Position numbers and translations under genes: made by a program | The notes under the pieces: generated by a model | The model's database searches: none | What the model was told of the DNA's origin: nothing | What the model saw: the letters and a program-made list of their open reading frames with translations, nothing else | In this document: piece after piece, positions 9,873-20,253 of the stretch | Numbering within the stretch: the first letter of the stretch is position 1 | How the letters are laid out: each line of letters starts with the position of its first letter | Assembly: GCA_905220665.1 (NCBI GenBank) | Contig: CAJNAR010000016.1 | Span: 238,256-302,255, forward strand | Source of the DNA: Albugo candida | Lineage: Eukaryota; Oomycota; Peronosporomycetes; Albuginales; Albuginaceae | DNA length: 64,000 nucleotides | Direction of reading: 5' to 3'

Positions 9873-11219
9873 ATGCTGAGATCGATTATTGCTTGCAAGT
9901 CGTGCAGAAACGCACGAAATCTCAATTTTAAATCGTCTCCATTCTACCATGCTAATAAGAGCTTTGCCAATTCCAAACCTCGCTCATTGGAGGAAGTAGG
10001 CGATACAGCTACGAAAAACCCATCTTCTGCATATAATGGACTAAAAACAGTGTACATAACTCGTGACGCTATCCGATCTCAGGTGATACTAAAAAACTAC
10101 ATGATGAGTTGGATGTCCTGATAAATGTGTGATAGAATATTTGGGTATGGTTCGGAGTGGCGGCATTGGGCTGCGTCGCAATTGTCGCTTTCATGCCCGA
10201 GCTAAAAATCGGTGTCAGCAAGCACACTGCCGACTTGGCAACACGATCCCTACAGGATGAGACGCTTCAGATGCATACCCGGGTAAAGGGACAAAAAATT
10301 GCATTATCAGGTTTCTAAGAACCATCGCTTTTCACCCAGGAATTAGCATCTCAGATTGTTCAAACTGTACTTGAAGATCCTAAAGTATTACAACAGGCTT
10401 CTCAATTTATACACAAGGTGATGTATGAAAATCCAGATGCAAAGTTATTGACACTGTCATCACCAGTAGCTTTCCACGATGACTAGCACACGAGAAGCTG
10501 TTCGGAATCTGGTTATCCAAACACTTGAAGATCGCGTTGCTATGCAAAAAGTACATGAAGCTGCAGGTGTATTGATTTCGGCTTTATTAAAAAATCCAGA
10601 GCTAAGGGCTCAGCTCATTGAGCTCGTGCAAGACACGCTACACCATCACCAAACGAACGAAGCAGTTATGCAACTTGTCAACCGGGTGCTCCAGGATGCT
10701 TCAATTCGAAGTAATGTGACAGATCTTGCCGCTCAATTACTTTTGGAAAAAAATGTGGAACAAAGCCTCACCACAGCAATAACCAATTCGGTTCACAATA
10801 CGCTAAGCGATGACGAAATTCAGTCACATGCCAAAGACTTCGTTAGTAACGTTGTTCGAGATCACACAGTGCAGGCACAGGGCAGTCAAGCATTATGGAG
10901 AACAGTTCAATATGCAGTGACGCCAACCTGGCTAAACTGGCTCTGGCCAGCTTCAGCTATGAACATACATGACATACCAGAAAAACATCAAGTAGAAAAT
11001 GGAATGGGAAAAGACCAAGATGATCGCTATTTGAAGAAAAACCCAATCAAAACCGATCAGTGTGCCGAAGCTAATGATATTCAGCAATTATTTGAGGATA
11101 GAGCTAGCGTTAAAGAAGAGCCTTTAGCCGAGAAGACAACGCCCTCGACGGAACCTGGTAGCCGTACCTTTGAGGAGAGTCTGGCAGATCAGGATTGGAA
11201 CCAGCAAGGATTCTTATGA
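9873..11219 (+). CDS. Probable mitochondrial single-pass membrane protein with helical repeats
   Basis: Family not recognised. Four exons are inferred: 9873-10082, 10136-10282, 10340-10443 and 10487-11219, with introns of 53, 57 and 43 nt; the product is 397 aa. The first 60 residues are rich in Arg, Lys, Ser and Asn with almost no acidic residues (MLRSIIACKSCRNARNLNFK), as in a mitochondrial presequence. One membrane segment, IWVWFGVAALGCVAIVAFM, lies at about 72-90. The remainder is helical with a recurring unit of about 45-50 residues: QASQFIHKVMYENPD parallels EAAGVLISALLKNPE. That internal match decided the last intron (donor AA|GTTATT, weak). The C-terminus is acidic and polar. The 43-nt intron is the least certain junction. 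Confidence 0.7.
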
Positions 11220-12967
11220 TGTACTTGATGTCTTTAAGTGACAAAGTGCATGACTATAAACCAATTCTACATTATTTCTCGTGATCATGAATCAATCCTG
11301 ATGGTAAATTTCAGCTTTTTGATTGTGGACAATCAAAGCATATTCACGTGAAGCTGGTCTTATGGCATAGGATGGAACAAGCCAAATATTGATCCAAGCT
11401 ATATGTAATACCTGATAGCCTTTTTGTATTGTCTCCAAAGAAGAATATTAAAGCAAACTATATAATGTCGTCTTGAAGATAAGACACCATTTTACAACGA
11501 TGCAATCGTAACTTTTTTTGACGCGGCGTGGTCTCGGTAGCAGCACGATTTGTTCCAAAAGGTCGCTGATGAAACTAGGTTGGTGAACAAGGAGTGCTTC
11601 TGCGGATTATTGTCTTGTATTTGATGCTCAAATAAGATTTCGCATCCATGAATAGGATACCAATGAAGCAGCTAACGATATTACATGCCGCTAATGCTGT
11701 ATCTGGAAGCAATGCTTGGCGCGAGCTGGCGGCATCCACCAACAAGGAACTTTTACTCGAAAGGCCAAATATGGCTGCTATTCCTGTAAGGCTGCGAGCT
11801 GTAAATGGCGTATCTCAGCAACTTGGCCTCCAAATTGAAAACCATGAGATAGGCGTACACAAGTGATTGTCGGCAAACCGACGCGTTGCTCCAGTTCTGA
11901 TTCTTAACGCGCGATTATGATGCTGAGTATACAACCTTGCCAATTTGCTGATATGACGGCAGAACCGTTGTACACGGGCCTTGATGGAACAAGAACACAG
12001 CCAAGTTGAGGTAATTCACCGTCAACAACTTTGTTCGACGTGCGCTACGCATCCACATTCCTGCACAAATCAGCATTACTGCCTTTTATGCGTTCTACAA
12101 ACTGAGCCCATCCTGCAACGGCCGATGGCGTCTTTCTAAATACAATTTGATGGCAATATTGGCTGGAACGACGATGCTCGGATACGTTTTTTGAGTGTGC
12201 CAGTTGATTGCCGCAGTTCTATGTTAAAATCAATTCGTTACCATAGATCAGCATTCAGGCTGAATCCCGAAAGCGCGTGTAAATAAAATTACTCAGATTT
12301 GAGTGCAAGGTAGAATTACCTTTCACAGATATTGATGTGAAGCAATTCTGCAATTTCTCTTTCATAAAGAACTCACCTCGTTGAAGAACTTGGATAGTGC
12401 TCTTCATTCCAAATAAAATCACAAACATATTGTAACATTTTGGCCGGTCCTACCCAGAATATCCCTCGCGTACTCAGCCAATGAAAAAATTGATATCAGA
12501 TTGCATCATTAGGGACTTATGCATCCGCGAAGTTGCTCAAATCTTTTGTCAAATTGCCAGAGTACTTTTTTCAGCATTTCCCACCGACACTATATCACAA
12601 CAATGTATCATAACATATCTCATAACGTGGCTCAGAATTCATATTCATATTGAAGATTAGCTTCTATATAGAATGTAGGGTCGTCAGTGCGGAATGTAAA
12701 TTTTGTAGTGATCGAGGCCTGTATAGATTTAGGTTCAGGTGTCGTCAGTTCTCACAGCAACCGCTGTTCATTATGGTTGATCTTTGTGCACTATTAGCGC
12801 TGCCATTGGAATAGCTAAAGCGTCCATTATAGAATTTTGTTAATAGTAGATCACCTGCAAAAACGTTTACCGTGAATGTGGCTGCTTTTGCAATTTTTTG
12901 CGCTATGAGAGGTGAGATAAATATTATTCGTATCGAGCAGCGTATATTCGAAAGATAAGTAAACCAT
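11220..12967. other. Gene-poor 1.75 kb left of the kinesin arm; decayed coding traces
   Basis: No intact gene is visible. Minus-strand reading between about 12280 and 11640 gives several protein-like stretches interrupted by stops and frame changes, such as RRTKLLTVNYLNLAVFLFHQ and SSKSSLLVDAASSRQALLPD, suggesting a degraded gene or transposon. The rest is AT-rich and featureless by eye. Confidence 0.35.
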
Positions 12968-12995
12968 GCGTGCACAGCGGACAACAACAATTCTT

Positions 12996-13094
12996 TTTAC
13001 AGCTCACTTTCACAACTCACTCTTACAACTAACTTTACAACTCACTCTTACAACTAACTTTACAACTCACTTTTACAACTCACTTTTACAACTA
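12996..13094. repeat. 11-13 bp minisatellite downstream of left kinesin
   Basis: About eight imperfect copies of TTTACAACTCAC / TTACAACTAAC lie just beyond the kinesin stop codon. The right arm has the same array with a small indel and a few changes. Confidence 0.85.
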
Positions 13095-13186
13095 CATGTC
13101 CACAATGACATTACGAAAAAATAACAGCTGTATCGTTTGACGATAGCGTGCGCTGCTCCTACTTGATCGATCCACGCGGATTTGGA

Positions 13187-15729
13187 TTACCATTTCGAGA
13201 ATCGTAATGATCGGTAGGGAAAGGAATCGCTCCATTGGACGAACTCTTCCGTTTTCTGTTCAAATTCAACTTCTGTAAGCGATTCTTCTGAAGTTGAGGA
13301 GGCCGATGAGCATTGGCTTTCCCCGCGGATGGGTCGAACAGCATCATCCCATTGACCTGGGTGCACTATCGCATACAATTGTCCCGCAGCTCTTCCACGA
13401 AACGGTTTGATTATGCTTCCTTCCGTATATCCATGGCTCTGAAGATTAGCTTCTTGTGCGCCACGTAATTCTGAAATCTGATCCCGTAGGCGAATGAGTT
13501 CTTCCACATGCTTCTCCGCTTGCTTCCGCAGACTCACTGTGATTTGTCGATTGCTCGCTTCTAACTTTTTGATTCGGTCGTCACGTACTGCAACTCTTCG
13601 TTTCCCTTCCTCGGCATTCATTTTCGATGTTGCAAACTTTCGAAGGAGCTGACGGTGTACTCCAACCAAATGCACCAACTTCTGGTGTATAGCATGCATG
13701 TGTGTCTTATCTTTTTCAAAGAGCTCCAATGGCAAAGCAGTTTGCTTTGCAGAAGCAAGCAGAGAACCGCTGTTGATGCTCCGATCCTTCAACTTTTCCA
13801 CATATATAGCCATGCCTTGAACGTCTTCGACTGTGAGTGAAGGTGAATGAACCGGATGAAGAGGGTCCACCATGCTTTCAGTTTCAGATTTCGCTTGTTG
13901 TTTTTTTGGTGACGAATATACATCGTTCCCCTCACATGGAGACTGAAGTTTCGTAGTATCGTAACAACTTGGCCGATTCAGCTCCTTCGAGGACAGCAAT
14001 TTGATTTGCTGTTGTAACTTCTCAGCATGAATCGTCAATTCCTTATGCTCAAAGTCCAGTATTTCGTGATCAGACTGGAGCTCGCTGTACTGGATGTCTT
14101 TTATTTCCAGCGAGAGCTCTATTTTCGCCACCACCCTTTTGTTTTCTTCGTCGGCTTGCATCCATCTCGCTTCAAACGACTCTATGAACTCGTTTTTTTT
14201 GTCCAATTGAGCCTTTAAATCTCGAATTTCAAATCCTCGTCGATCAGACTCCAGTTGGACCTTGAGAAATTCTTCTTCCAGATTTGTAAACTTCCGCTGA
14301 AGTTGTTGATAAGCCTCGATAGTTATTGTGTTTGATGGTATAGCTGCAGCATGAGCACTTGGAGTTGCACTTCTCATTCCTGTATATTGATGATCGCTAC
14401 TTGCTGATAAGCTCTCATAGGAGGTTGCACAGTCCAATCGATTCTTCAGCGCAGTGACGCGATTCTTTTCCAGCTGTAAATCCTTTTGTAGCACTTTCAC
14501 AGTATTCATCAAGTCATCAGCACTCTTGCGCTCATTTATGACTGCTTGATTTTCGATCTTTTTCGCCCGATTGCCAAACCGAAGTGTCGAAAGAGTCTCA
14601 GCTGAATCCGATTCGCTGCACGAAATGTTGACAATCAGTGTTGTGCGTGAATTTCCACCAAGAGAGTCATGGAGAATACGCGTGAGTTTGGAATCGCGAT
14701 ACGGGACATGACTCATATCCGGATCAGTCAAGTTATTGATGACCATTCCGAGGGCAGACAACGATCTATTGATCATCTTGGCCTCCTCGAGTCGTCTTCC
14801 GACAGCTTCAGTCTTCCTCACCATTTCAGATCCAGCAAGATCTACAAGGTATAGCTTTCCCGATTTAACCACCTGGGTTTCAACGTGTCGTTGGGACACT
14901 GTCACCATAAGAATGGTGTGGCTACGTGAGCTGCGCTCATTCATTTTGGTAGCAGCGATAGCACGCTTATTGTTCCCTTCTATAACGTAATCCATGAATT
15001 CTTCTGGGCTTTTGACACTCATCTCTACCACGTTCTCAATAAAGAAATCGCCCCGCTTGTTTTCTCTTATCTGGAGTTTCACTCGCGTTTTTGTAGGATC
15101 CAGAAGATCGGACACTTGCTCCATATATATTTCAGCATAGCTAAGCTTGGTGATGATTTCCAAGTTTTCATCGGCATTGTGGATACAGTTGAATAGTTCC
15201 ACTGCTGCTCTCGGTACAATTCCGTTATGCTCAGTGTCATGTGGGTCGGCACCTAGCATTGTGTACGTCTTCCCTGAAGCCGTTTGCCCGTAGGTAATAA
15301 TTGTGGAGTTATATCCTTCGATTACATCTACAGATAGAATTTGAATACAATAGAACAAACCCATATCGAGAAAATGATCGCACCTTCCACAGCCGGTCGG
15401 GCTACTGCGTTGAATACGGCCAACTGGTCGTCTTCTTCAGTAAACACTTGGTCATACTGATATTCATGAGAGACCGTTCTTGTCTATTGGAAAAAATTAG
15501 GAATACGAATACATATTGATCGCGCATGAATGACGCACCTTGTAGTGAACGATGTTGTCGCTTGTTTGAACGCACTTGCGTTCATTTTGGTTGGTTTCTT
15601 TCGCATTGAAAGGTCTTAGGCGGCAACAAACGCGAACGTTGCCAGCTTGTTCGTGCTGTTAAGTAAATAGTTGTTAATGTTATTCCTTTATAAAATGGAA
15701 CGTCATCAACTTACTTTTGGAGTCACCAT
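13187..15729 (-). CDS. Kinesin-1-like heavy chain, left copy
   Basis: Plus-end-directed microtubule motor with a coiled-coil tail. Four exons are inferred by splice signals and the kinesin consensus: 15729-15715, 15655-15539, 15483-15384 and 15327-13187, with introns of 59, 55 and 56 nt; the product is 790 aa. The motor domain spans about residues 9-345: NVRVCCRLRPFNAKE at 11-25, YGQTASGKT P-loop at 90-98, NERSSRSH switch I and LVDLAGSE switch II. The LEEAKMINRSLSALG and VPYRDSKLTRIL helices resemble kinesin-1. Residues about 360-680 are predicted coiled coil (KFTNLEEEFLKVQLESD). The short first exon encodes only MVTPK. It is nearly identical to the copy at 43787-46329, with five residue differences, all C-terminal to the motor. 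The cargo is unknown. Confidence 0.9.
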
Positions 15730-16059
15730 GGGGGTTCAAGTTGACAGCTTTAGTCTGCCTTCTCAGTTATTTATATATTATCTGAGATGTAGCCAATGAG
15801 AGGACGAGAATAGAAAATAGCTGCTGCGCATTGGATAACGACACCATGTAGTTGACAAATTGACGAATCAAAACGTCGCAATCAGAGCAGCGCTTTTAGA
15901 TCTATTTTTATGCATTTATTAGCAGCGTTATTTGTTCTATTTTTCCTTCATTTATTATCATCTATAATCCCAACAAACTGGTGATAAAGGAAGCGCAATA
16001 AGGAAGGTTACAGCTTATACAGCTTATGGACTTGCTCATTTCTAGTGATTGTACATCGT

Positions 16060-16407
16060 AGCCGTACATCGTAGCCCTTAACATGCATTGAGACGCTGCG
16101 ATGATTCTGAAATAGTTTAGCGCTACTAGAATGAGTTCACCTTAACGTAGCTGTCTGCTTTCCACATCCCACATACGAACTAGGTTCAGAAAGTATGCAT
16201 TTGCTTCATGGTATTCATTCCTCGTACTGCTGCAAGATGATGATTACAAGAGAAGCGTTGATTGTTTCACGCATCACTAGAATCTGCGATTATCGAATAT
16301 CAAAGCGTCAAATGACACGGCATTGTCTCATGTCTTGGGAAGCATCGAGTCATGAGTGCTATCTTCTTACACAATTATCACTGTGCTCTGATTGATTTGC
16401 GACCGTA
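16060..16407. other. Intergenic, nothing recognisable
   Basis: AT-rich sequence just outside the inverted-repeat arm. The motif GTACATCGTAGCC is repeated in tandem at the arm boundary (16051-16076). There is no supported gene. Confidence 0.5.
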
Positions 16408-17128
16408 CTAAGGAAGCGATGAACTTGCATGCATTAATGGATATCTGGGGTACAACAACATGGAATGACTAATTTTGCAGTTGCGATGGAAGTGAGGAAT
16501 ATATCGCCTTGCTGTAGAAAGAAGCAAGCCTCTTTCCGCTGCTGGGACAGTATATCCAAGGCAAGAAGCCACACCTAAGTGTTCCATCACAATACTGTTG
16601 ATATTAGAATATACTATGCTGATGCTGACCACTACTGGTCAATACTCACAGGAATCAGAAAGCAAAATAAGCCCGATTCACGCATATTTGGAACTTCCAC
16701 GGAGAGGAATAGGTGCAGTCACCGTTGATTAATCTTACCATAGCTTGCATTTCTGCTCATCAAGGTTGAGCTGAGCTTTACTTCCCTCCTTTACCACATC
16801 CATGAGAGAAAGGAGAACCAAGATGTGTGGGCTTGACTCGTCGTCACCACGAAATAGTTGTCGCAGCAAGCCAAAGCAAAGCGCCTTCGGGTTGGCAAAT
16901 GCGGCAGGTTGTAGATTGTCTACGCTCAAAATACTTTGGCATTCATCGTAGAGTGCGAAACGGTCGAGCTCACGTGGTGGTTCCCAAGTAGCCGCGTGCT
17001 GCAGCGGAGCGACACCACCATTACGAAGGCTGATCGGAACATACGGGGTATTGTAATCTAGGGAAGATCGTAATGTAACTGAGAAAGATTTTTGGACAAT
17101 GGGGGTGGCGAAAAAAAGTACAGAGAAC
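16408..17128 (-). pseudogene. Possible partial gene: two coding-like exons without a start
   Basis: Unknown family. Exon A (17128-16739) is open for 130 codons. It is bounded by an acceptor GGCTAATAG|GTTC and a strong donor CTATG|GTAAGA, and its base composition is richer in GC than its surroundings. It includes LRQLFRGDDESSPHILVLLS. Exon B (16594-16408) follows an acceptor with an upstream branch-like TTCTAAT, keeps the phase, and includes LGVASCLGYTVPAAERGLLL before a stop. The 144-nt intron would be far longer than others in the window. No upstream exon with an ATG is visible in the AT-rich 17.1-18.0 kb region. This may be a gene remnant, or a gene whose 5' exons I could not find. Confidence 0.35.
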
Positions 17129-18286
17129 CTATTAGCCAATGCTAATCAGCATGTCAGCCTTTCATATGCTTCTCAGTTGCTGATTTTGATAAATTCGTCA
17201 AAGTCTGACTGAAATATACACTTTTTTGTAAAAGATCCTACCAGTTTTTAAATTTTAAAATAAACACTTCAAATTTAGTATGGAGCAAGATTTTCTGATA
17301 ATTTTCATGGTTTGGTCGCGTAAATACCGTGCAAAGAACTGGAGTGATAGCCCGCTTTTTTCCAGTCATATGAGTCTAATCTGAGCCATTTTGTTGGCAT
17401 CCTCGATTGCGTTCGTGGACGAAATGAGTTACTACAGAAAAATGCGTTCAATTCTTATCGAGGACGATAGATTGATATCTTTGACATCGATGTTTCCAAG
17501 TTGGGATGGATTGATCATATCACTATCCTTTCTATATCGAGACGTTTCTCTAGCGAGAAATACGCTCATAGTCAGTCAGCATTAGAAGGCTGATAAGGAT
17601 AGGCGCCATCTTATATAACGTAATTCAGATGTGCAATAATCCATGGGTGAGTGGCGATCTTCTAAGGTAATCTAAACATACAGTGTCAGAGTATTGACAG
17701 TTGCACACATCGCTGCGACTAGATTGATGTCACACATATGGGCAGCTGTTCGATCTTCAATGTGCCAATCTATGATCTAAATCGAATAAATGACTACAGC
17801 TTCTTTCGATACTCATATCGTTGCTGGTATATAGAAGTTCATTTTTGGATAGTAATCACAAGGACAAGGTTTTTTGATAGCAGAATGCATAGCTTGATAG
17901 GAAAAATCTGTCTGGGCGGCATTTTGCACGCAGTTCCTTTCATTCAGATTTGAATTTCTCCTTCAATATGCAAACTGTCATCACCTTGCAACTATACAGA
18001 CCGTTTCGTACCCAGAGTGATCATGTTTTTCGAAACAAGCGGTGATGAGTCAGCCCAAAAAGAACCATTTTGTACCAAAAAGCAGTCGCGCAACTCTCTC
18101 ATCAGCGACACATGCATCGCTTGGATCGTCGTCCAAGTACCGTGCTTGTCAAAACTGTTCGACTTTTCCTCGACTAACTCACTATACTGTATGAGCTCGG
18201 ATTCAGGCGAATTGAGTCGGAATTCAATACTTTCTTCCAGATCATTTACGCAGACAGCTAAACGAAGTAATCAATCCAATAACAGC
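17129..18286. other. Intergenic 1.2 kb upstream of the Ariadne gene
   Basis: AT-rich with no convincing coding segment. The last 270 bp (18017-18286) are in frame with the downstream gene and could be extra N-terminal coding sequence, though the region lacks typical RBR sequence. Confidence 0.4.
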
Positions 18287-20175
18287 ATGTCGGATGACGA
18301 GTATCACTACAGCGATTACGAAGATGAAGAACAAGATGGAAACGATGGAGTGAGCGGTTTGTGCGTGGATCCATTCGACACAGATCAGCATCCTGCGCGA
18401 CTGGGCGCAACAGAGAGTCATTCCGACAACTTGAAGGAAAATCAGTTCGACGAAAGCGCATTGGAAGCGAACCAAACACTATTTGATAAAGAAAATACGA
18501 AAAAAAGCTACTCAAATAGACACAACGTATTGGGGAAGAGCAGTCAGATAATCGAAATTCCGGAAAGTATTTCAGCTCCATTTTCTCAACGAGAAGAATA
18601 TAGGGTTATCGACGAAAAAGAGCTTTTACAGGAACAGGAACACCTTATCGATGAAATTGCTCAAGTTGTGCAAGTTCCTCAGTCCGTGGCTTGTATAATA
18701 CTGGAGTATTATGGCTGGAATAAAGAAAAACTCTTTGAAAATTACTACCTCGATCCTTTTGAGGCTCGTAAAATCATTGGGATTGAGTTTTCTGGCCAGG
18801 TACCATCCAAAGTTACAGCTGTCTCCATGGTATGTGCAGCAAGTGAATGTGTCTGGTGTAATTACTTGGGATTGGTACCAGATTGATTGCATGATTTGTT
18901 GCGAGTCTTTCGCACTTAATCAAGTGTTTGGGATTGGATGTGGGCACTTGTACTGCTTAGTAATGTTCAAGTACACTTACTCGTCTGCTTGTCGTCTTAT
19001 TGTCTTTACTGGTTGTAGGATTGCTGGAAGTCCTATTTAACACTCAAGATTGCAGAAGGTCCATTTTGTATAAGCACCACTTGCCCAAGCTATGGCTGCA
19101 AAGAGGTTGGTGATCAAGATCTCTTTGTCAATATCTTTTGGCTTACTACCCCTTCCATTGTGTAGATTGTGAATAGCGACATTCTCAAGAAATTTGTTTC
19201 CGACGAAGACTTTCGAAAGTACCGAAGATACCTTCTCCGTTCATATGTTCAGATAAACAAATGTGTGAAATGGTGTCCTTCGCCTGGCTGCAATAAAGCA
19301 ATCTCTAGTGCTGGGGGGCTTTTGTCAGTGACATGCTCCTGTGGATGCGTCTTTTGTCTGCGATGTGGGGAAGAAGCTCATGCGCCAGTCACTTGTGTAC
19401 AACTTGCTGCATGGCAAGAGAAATGTCGTAATGAATCGGAAACAGCTAATTGGATTCTCGCAAACACAAAAAAGTGTCCAAAATGCTCCGTTCGTATTGA
19501 AAAAAATCAGGGATGCAATCATATCACATGCAAAAGCTGCAATTATGAATTTTGCTGGGTACACTCGCCATCTTGATGCTATAAGCAGAACATTTTCTGA
19601 GCAAGTATTGTTGTGAATAGATATGCCTCGAGTCGTGGAGCAAACATGGTGCTGCTACAGGAGGATACTACAAGTGTAATAGGTACGATGCACAAGCAAC
19701 TGTCGCAGATAGCGATGCCGCTAGAGCCAAAGCAGAGCTTGATCGTTACTTACACTACTACCAACGATATGCAAATCACTCCGAGGCTGGGAAATTCTCC
19801 TCGCGTATGCGAGAAGGAACAGAGAGTCGAATGGTTGAACTGCAAAGGTCTCATAGACAATCATCGTGGATCGATGTACAATTCTTAAACGCCTCCACAG
19901 AGCAACTAATCGAATGTCGACGTGTCCTCAAGTATACTTATGTGCTTGGATATTACCTGCTACCTGGAAAAGAGAAAAGCCTCTTTGAATACCTGCAAGA
20001 AAACCTAGAGAAGAATACCGAGCATTTGACAGGGCTCATTGAAGGACCACTGGAGCTAATGGATCGATCAGATATAATCAATTACACTCGTGTAACCGAG
20101 ACTTTTCTGCGAAACCTATTGGCAGGCGTTGAAGATGGCTTGACTAACAACGTCACAATGACTCGGAATGAGTAA
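18287..20175 (+). CDS. Ariadne-type RBR E3 ubiquitin ligase
   Basis: RING-between-RING E3 ligase that takes ubiquitin from E2 onto a catalytic cysteine. Five exons: 18287-18829, 18882-18959, 19019-19105, 19166-19558 and 19621-20175. Introns are 52, 59, 60 and 62 nt, all phase 0, and the product is 551 aa. The N-terminus is acidic (MSDDEYHYSDYEDEEQD), as in Ariadne proteins. RING1 starts at DCMICCESF (183) and continues GCGHLYCLDCWKSYLTLKIA. The IBR contains KWCPSPGCNK and CSCGCVFCLRC. RING2 is CPKCSVRIEKNQGCNHITCK, with the predicted catalytic Cys at about 353 (GCNH). The C-terminal Ariadne domain follows (SKHGAATGGYYKCNRYD, then helices). The start was chosen at 18287; an in-frame extension to 18023 is possible. 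Confidence 0.92.
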
Positions 20176-20253
20176 TAGCAAATTCTATGATCGTTAAAAT
20201 TTGATCAAGTGAGAAGGAACGGGAGGGCAACGTCTCGCTATCTATAGCTCTTA

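Larger units (their letters stand above)
12968..16059. repeat. Left arm of a 3.09 kb inverted repeat carrying a kinesin gene
   Basis: The sequence is the reverse complement of 43457-46546, almost identical over 3092 bp. Identity begins at CGTGCACAGCGGACAAC (12968) and ends at GATTGTACATCGT (16059); the flanks are unrelated on both sides. The arm holds the complete kinesin gene, 238 bp of 3' flank including a minisatellite, and 330 bp of 5' flank. I see no target-site duplication or transposase. Confidence 0.95.

Noticed and set aside
10419..10469. Alternative intron 3 of the mitochondrial-type gene (AAG|GTGATG ... CAGTAG|CTTT)
   Set aside because: It is in frame, with a better donor, but removes VMYENPD, which matches the internal repeat ALLKNPE. 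The 43-nt intron was preferred.
12745..12990. 81-codon minus-strand frame at the arm edge
   Set aside because: No ATG start, it spans the duplication boundary, and it resembles no protein.
13159..13347. 62-codon frame with Lys/Arg-rich sequence overlapping the kinesin 3' end (also at 46169-46357)
   Set aside because: It is an out-of-frame shadow of the kinesin C-terminus and is duplicated only because the arm is.
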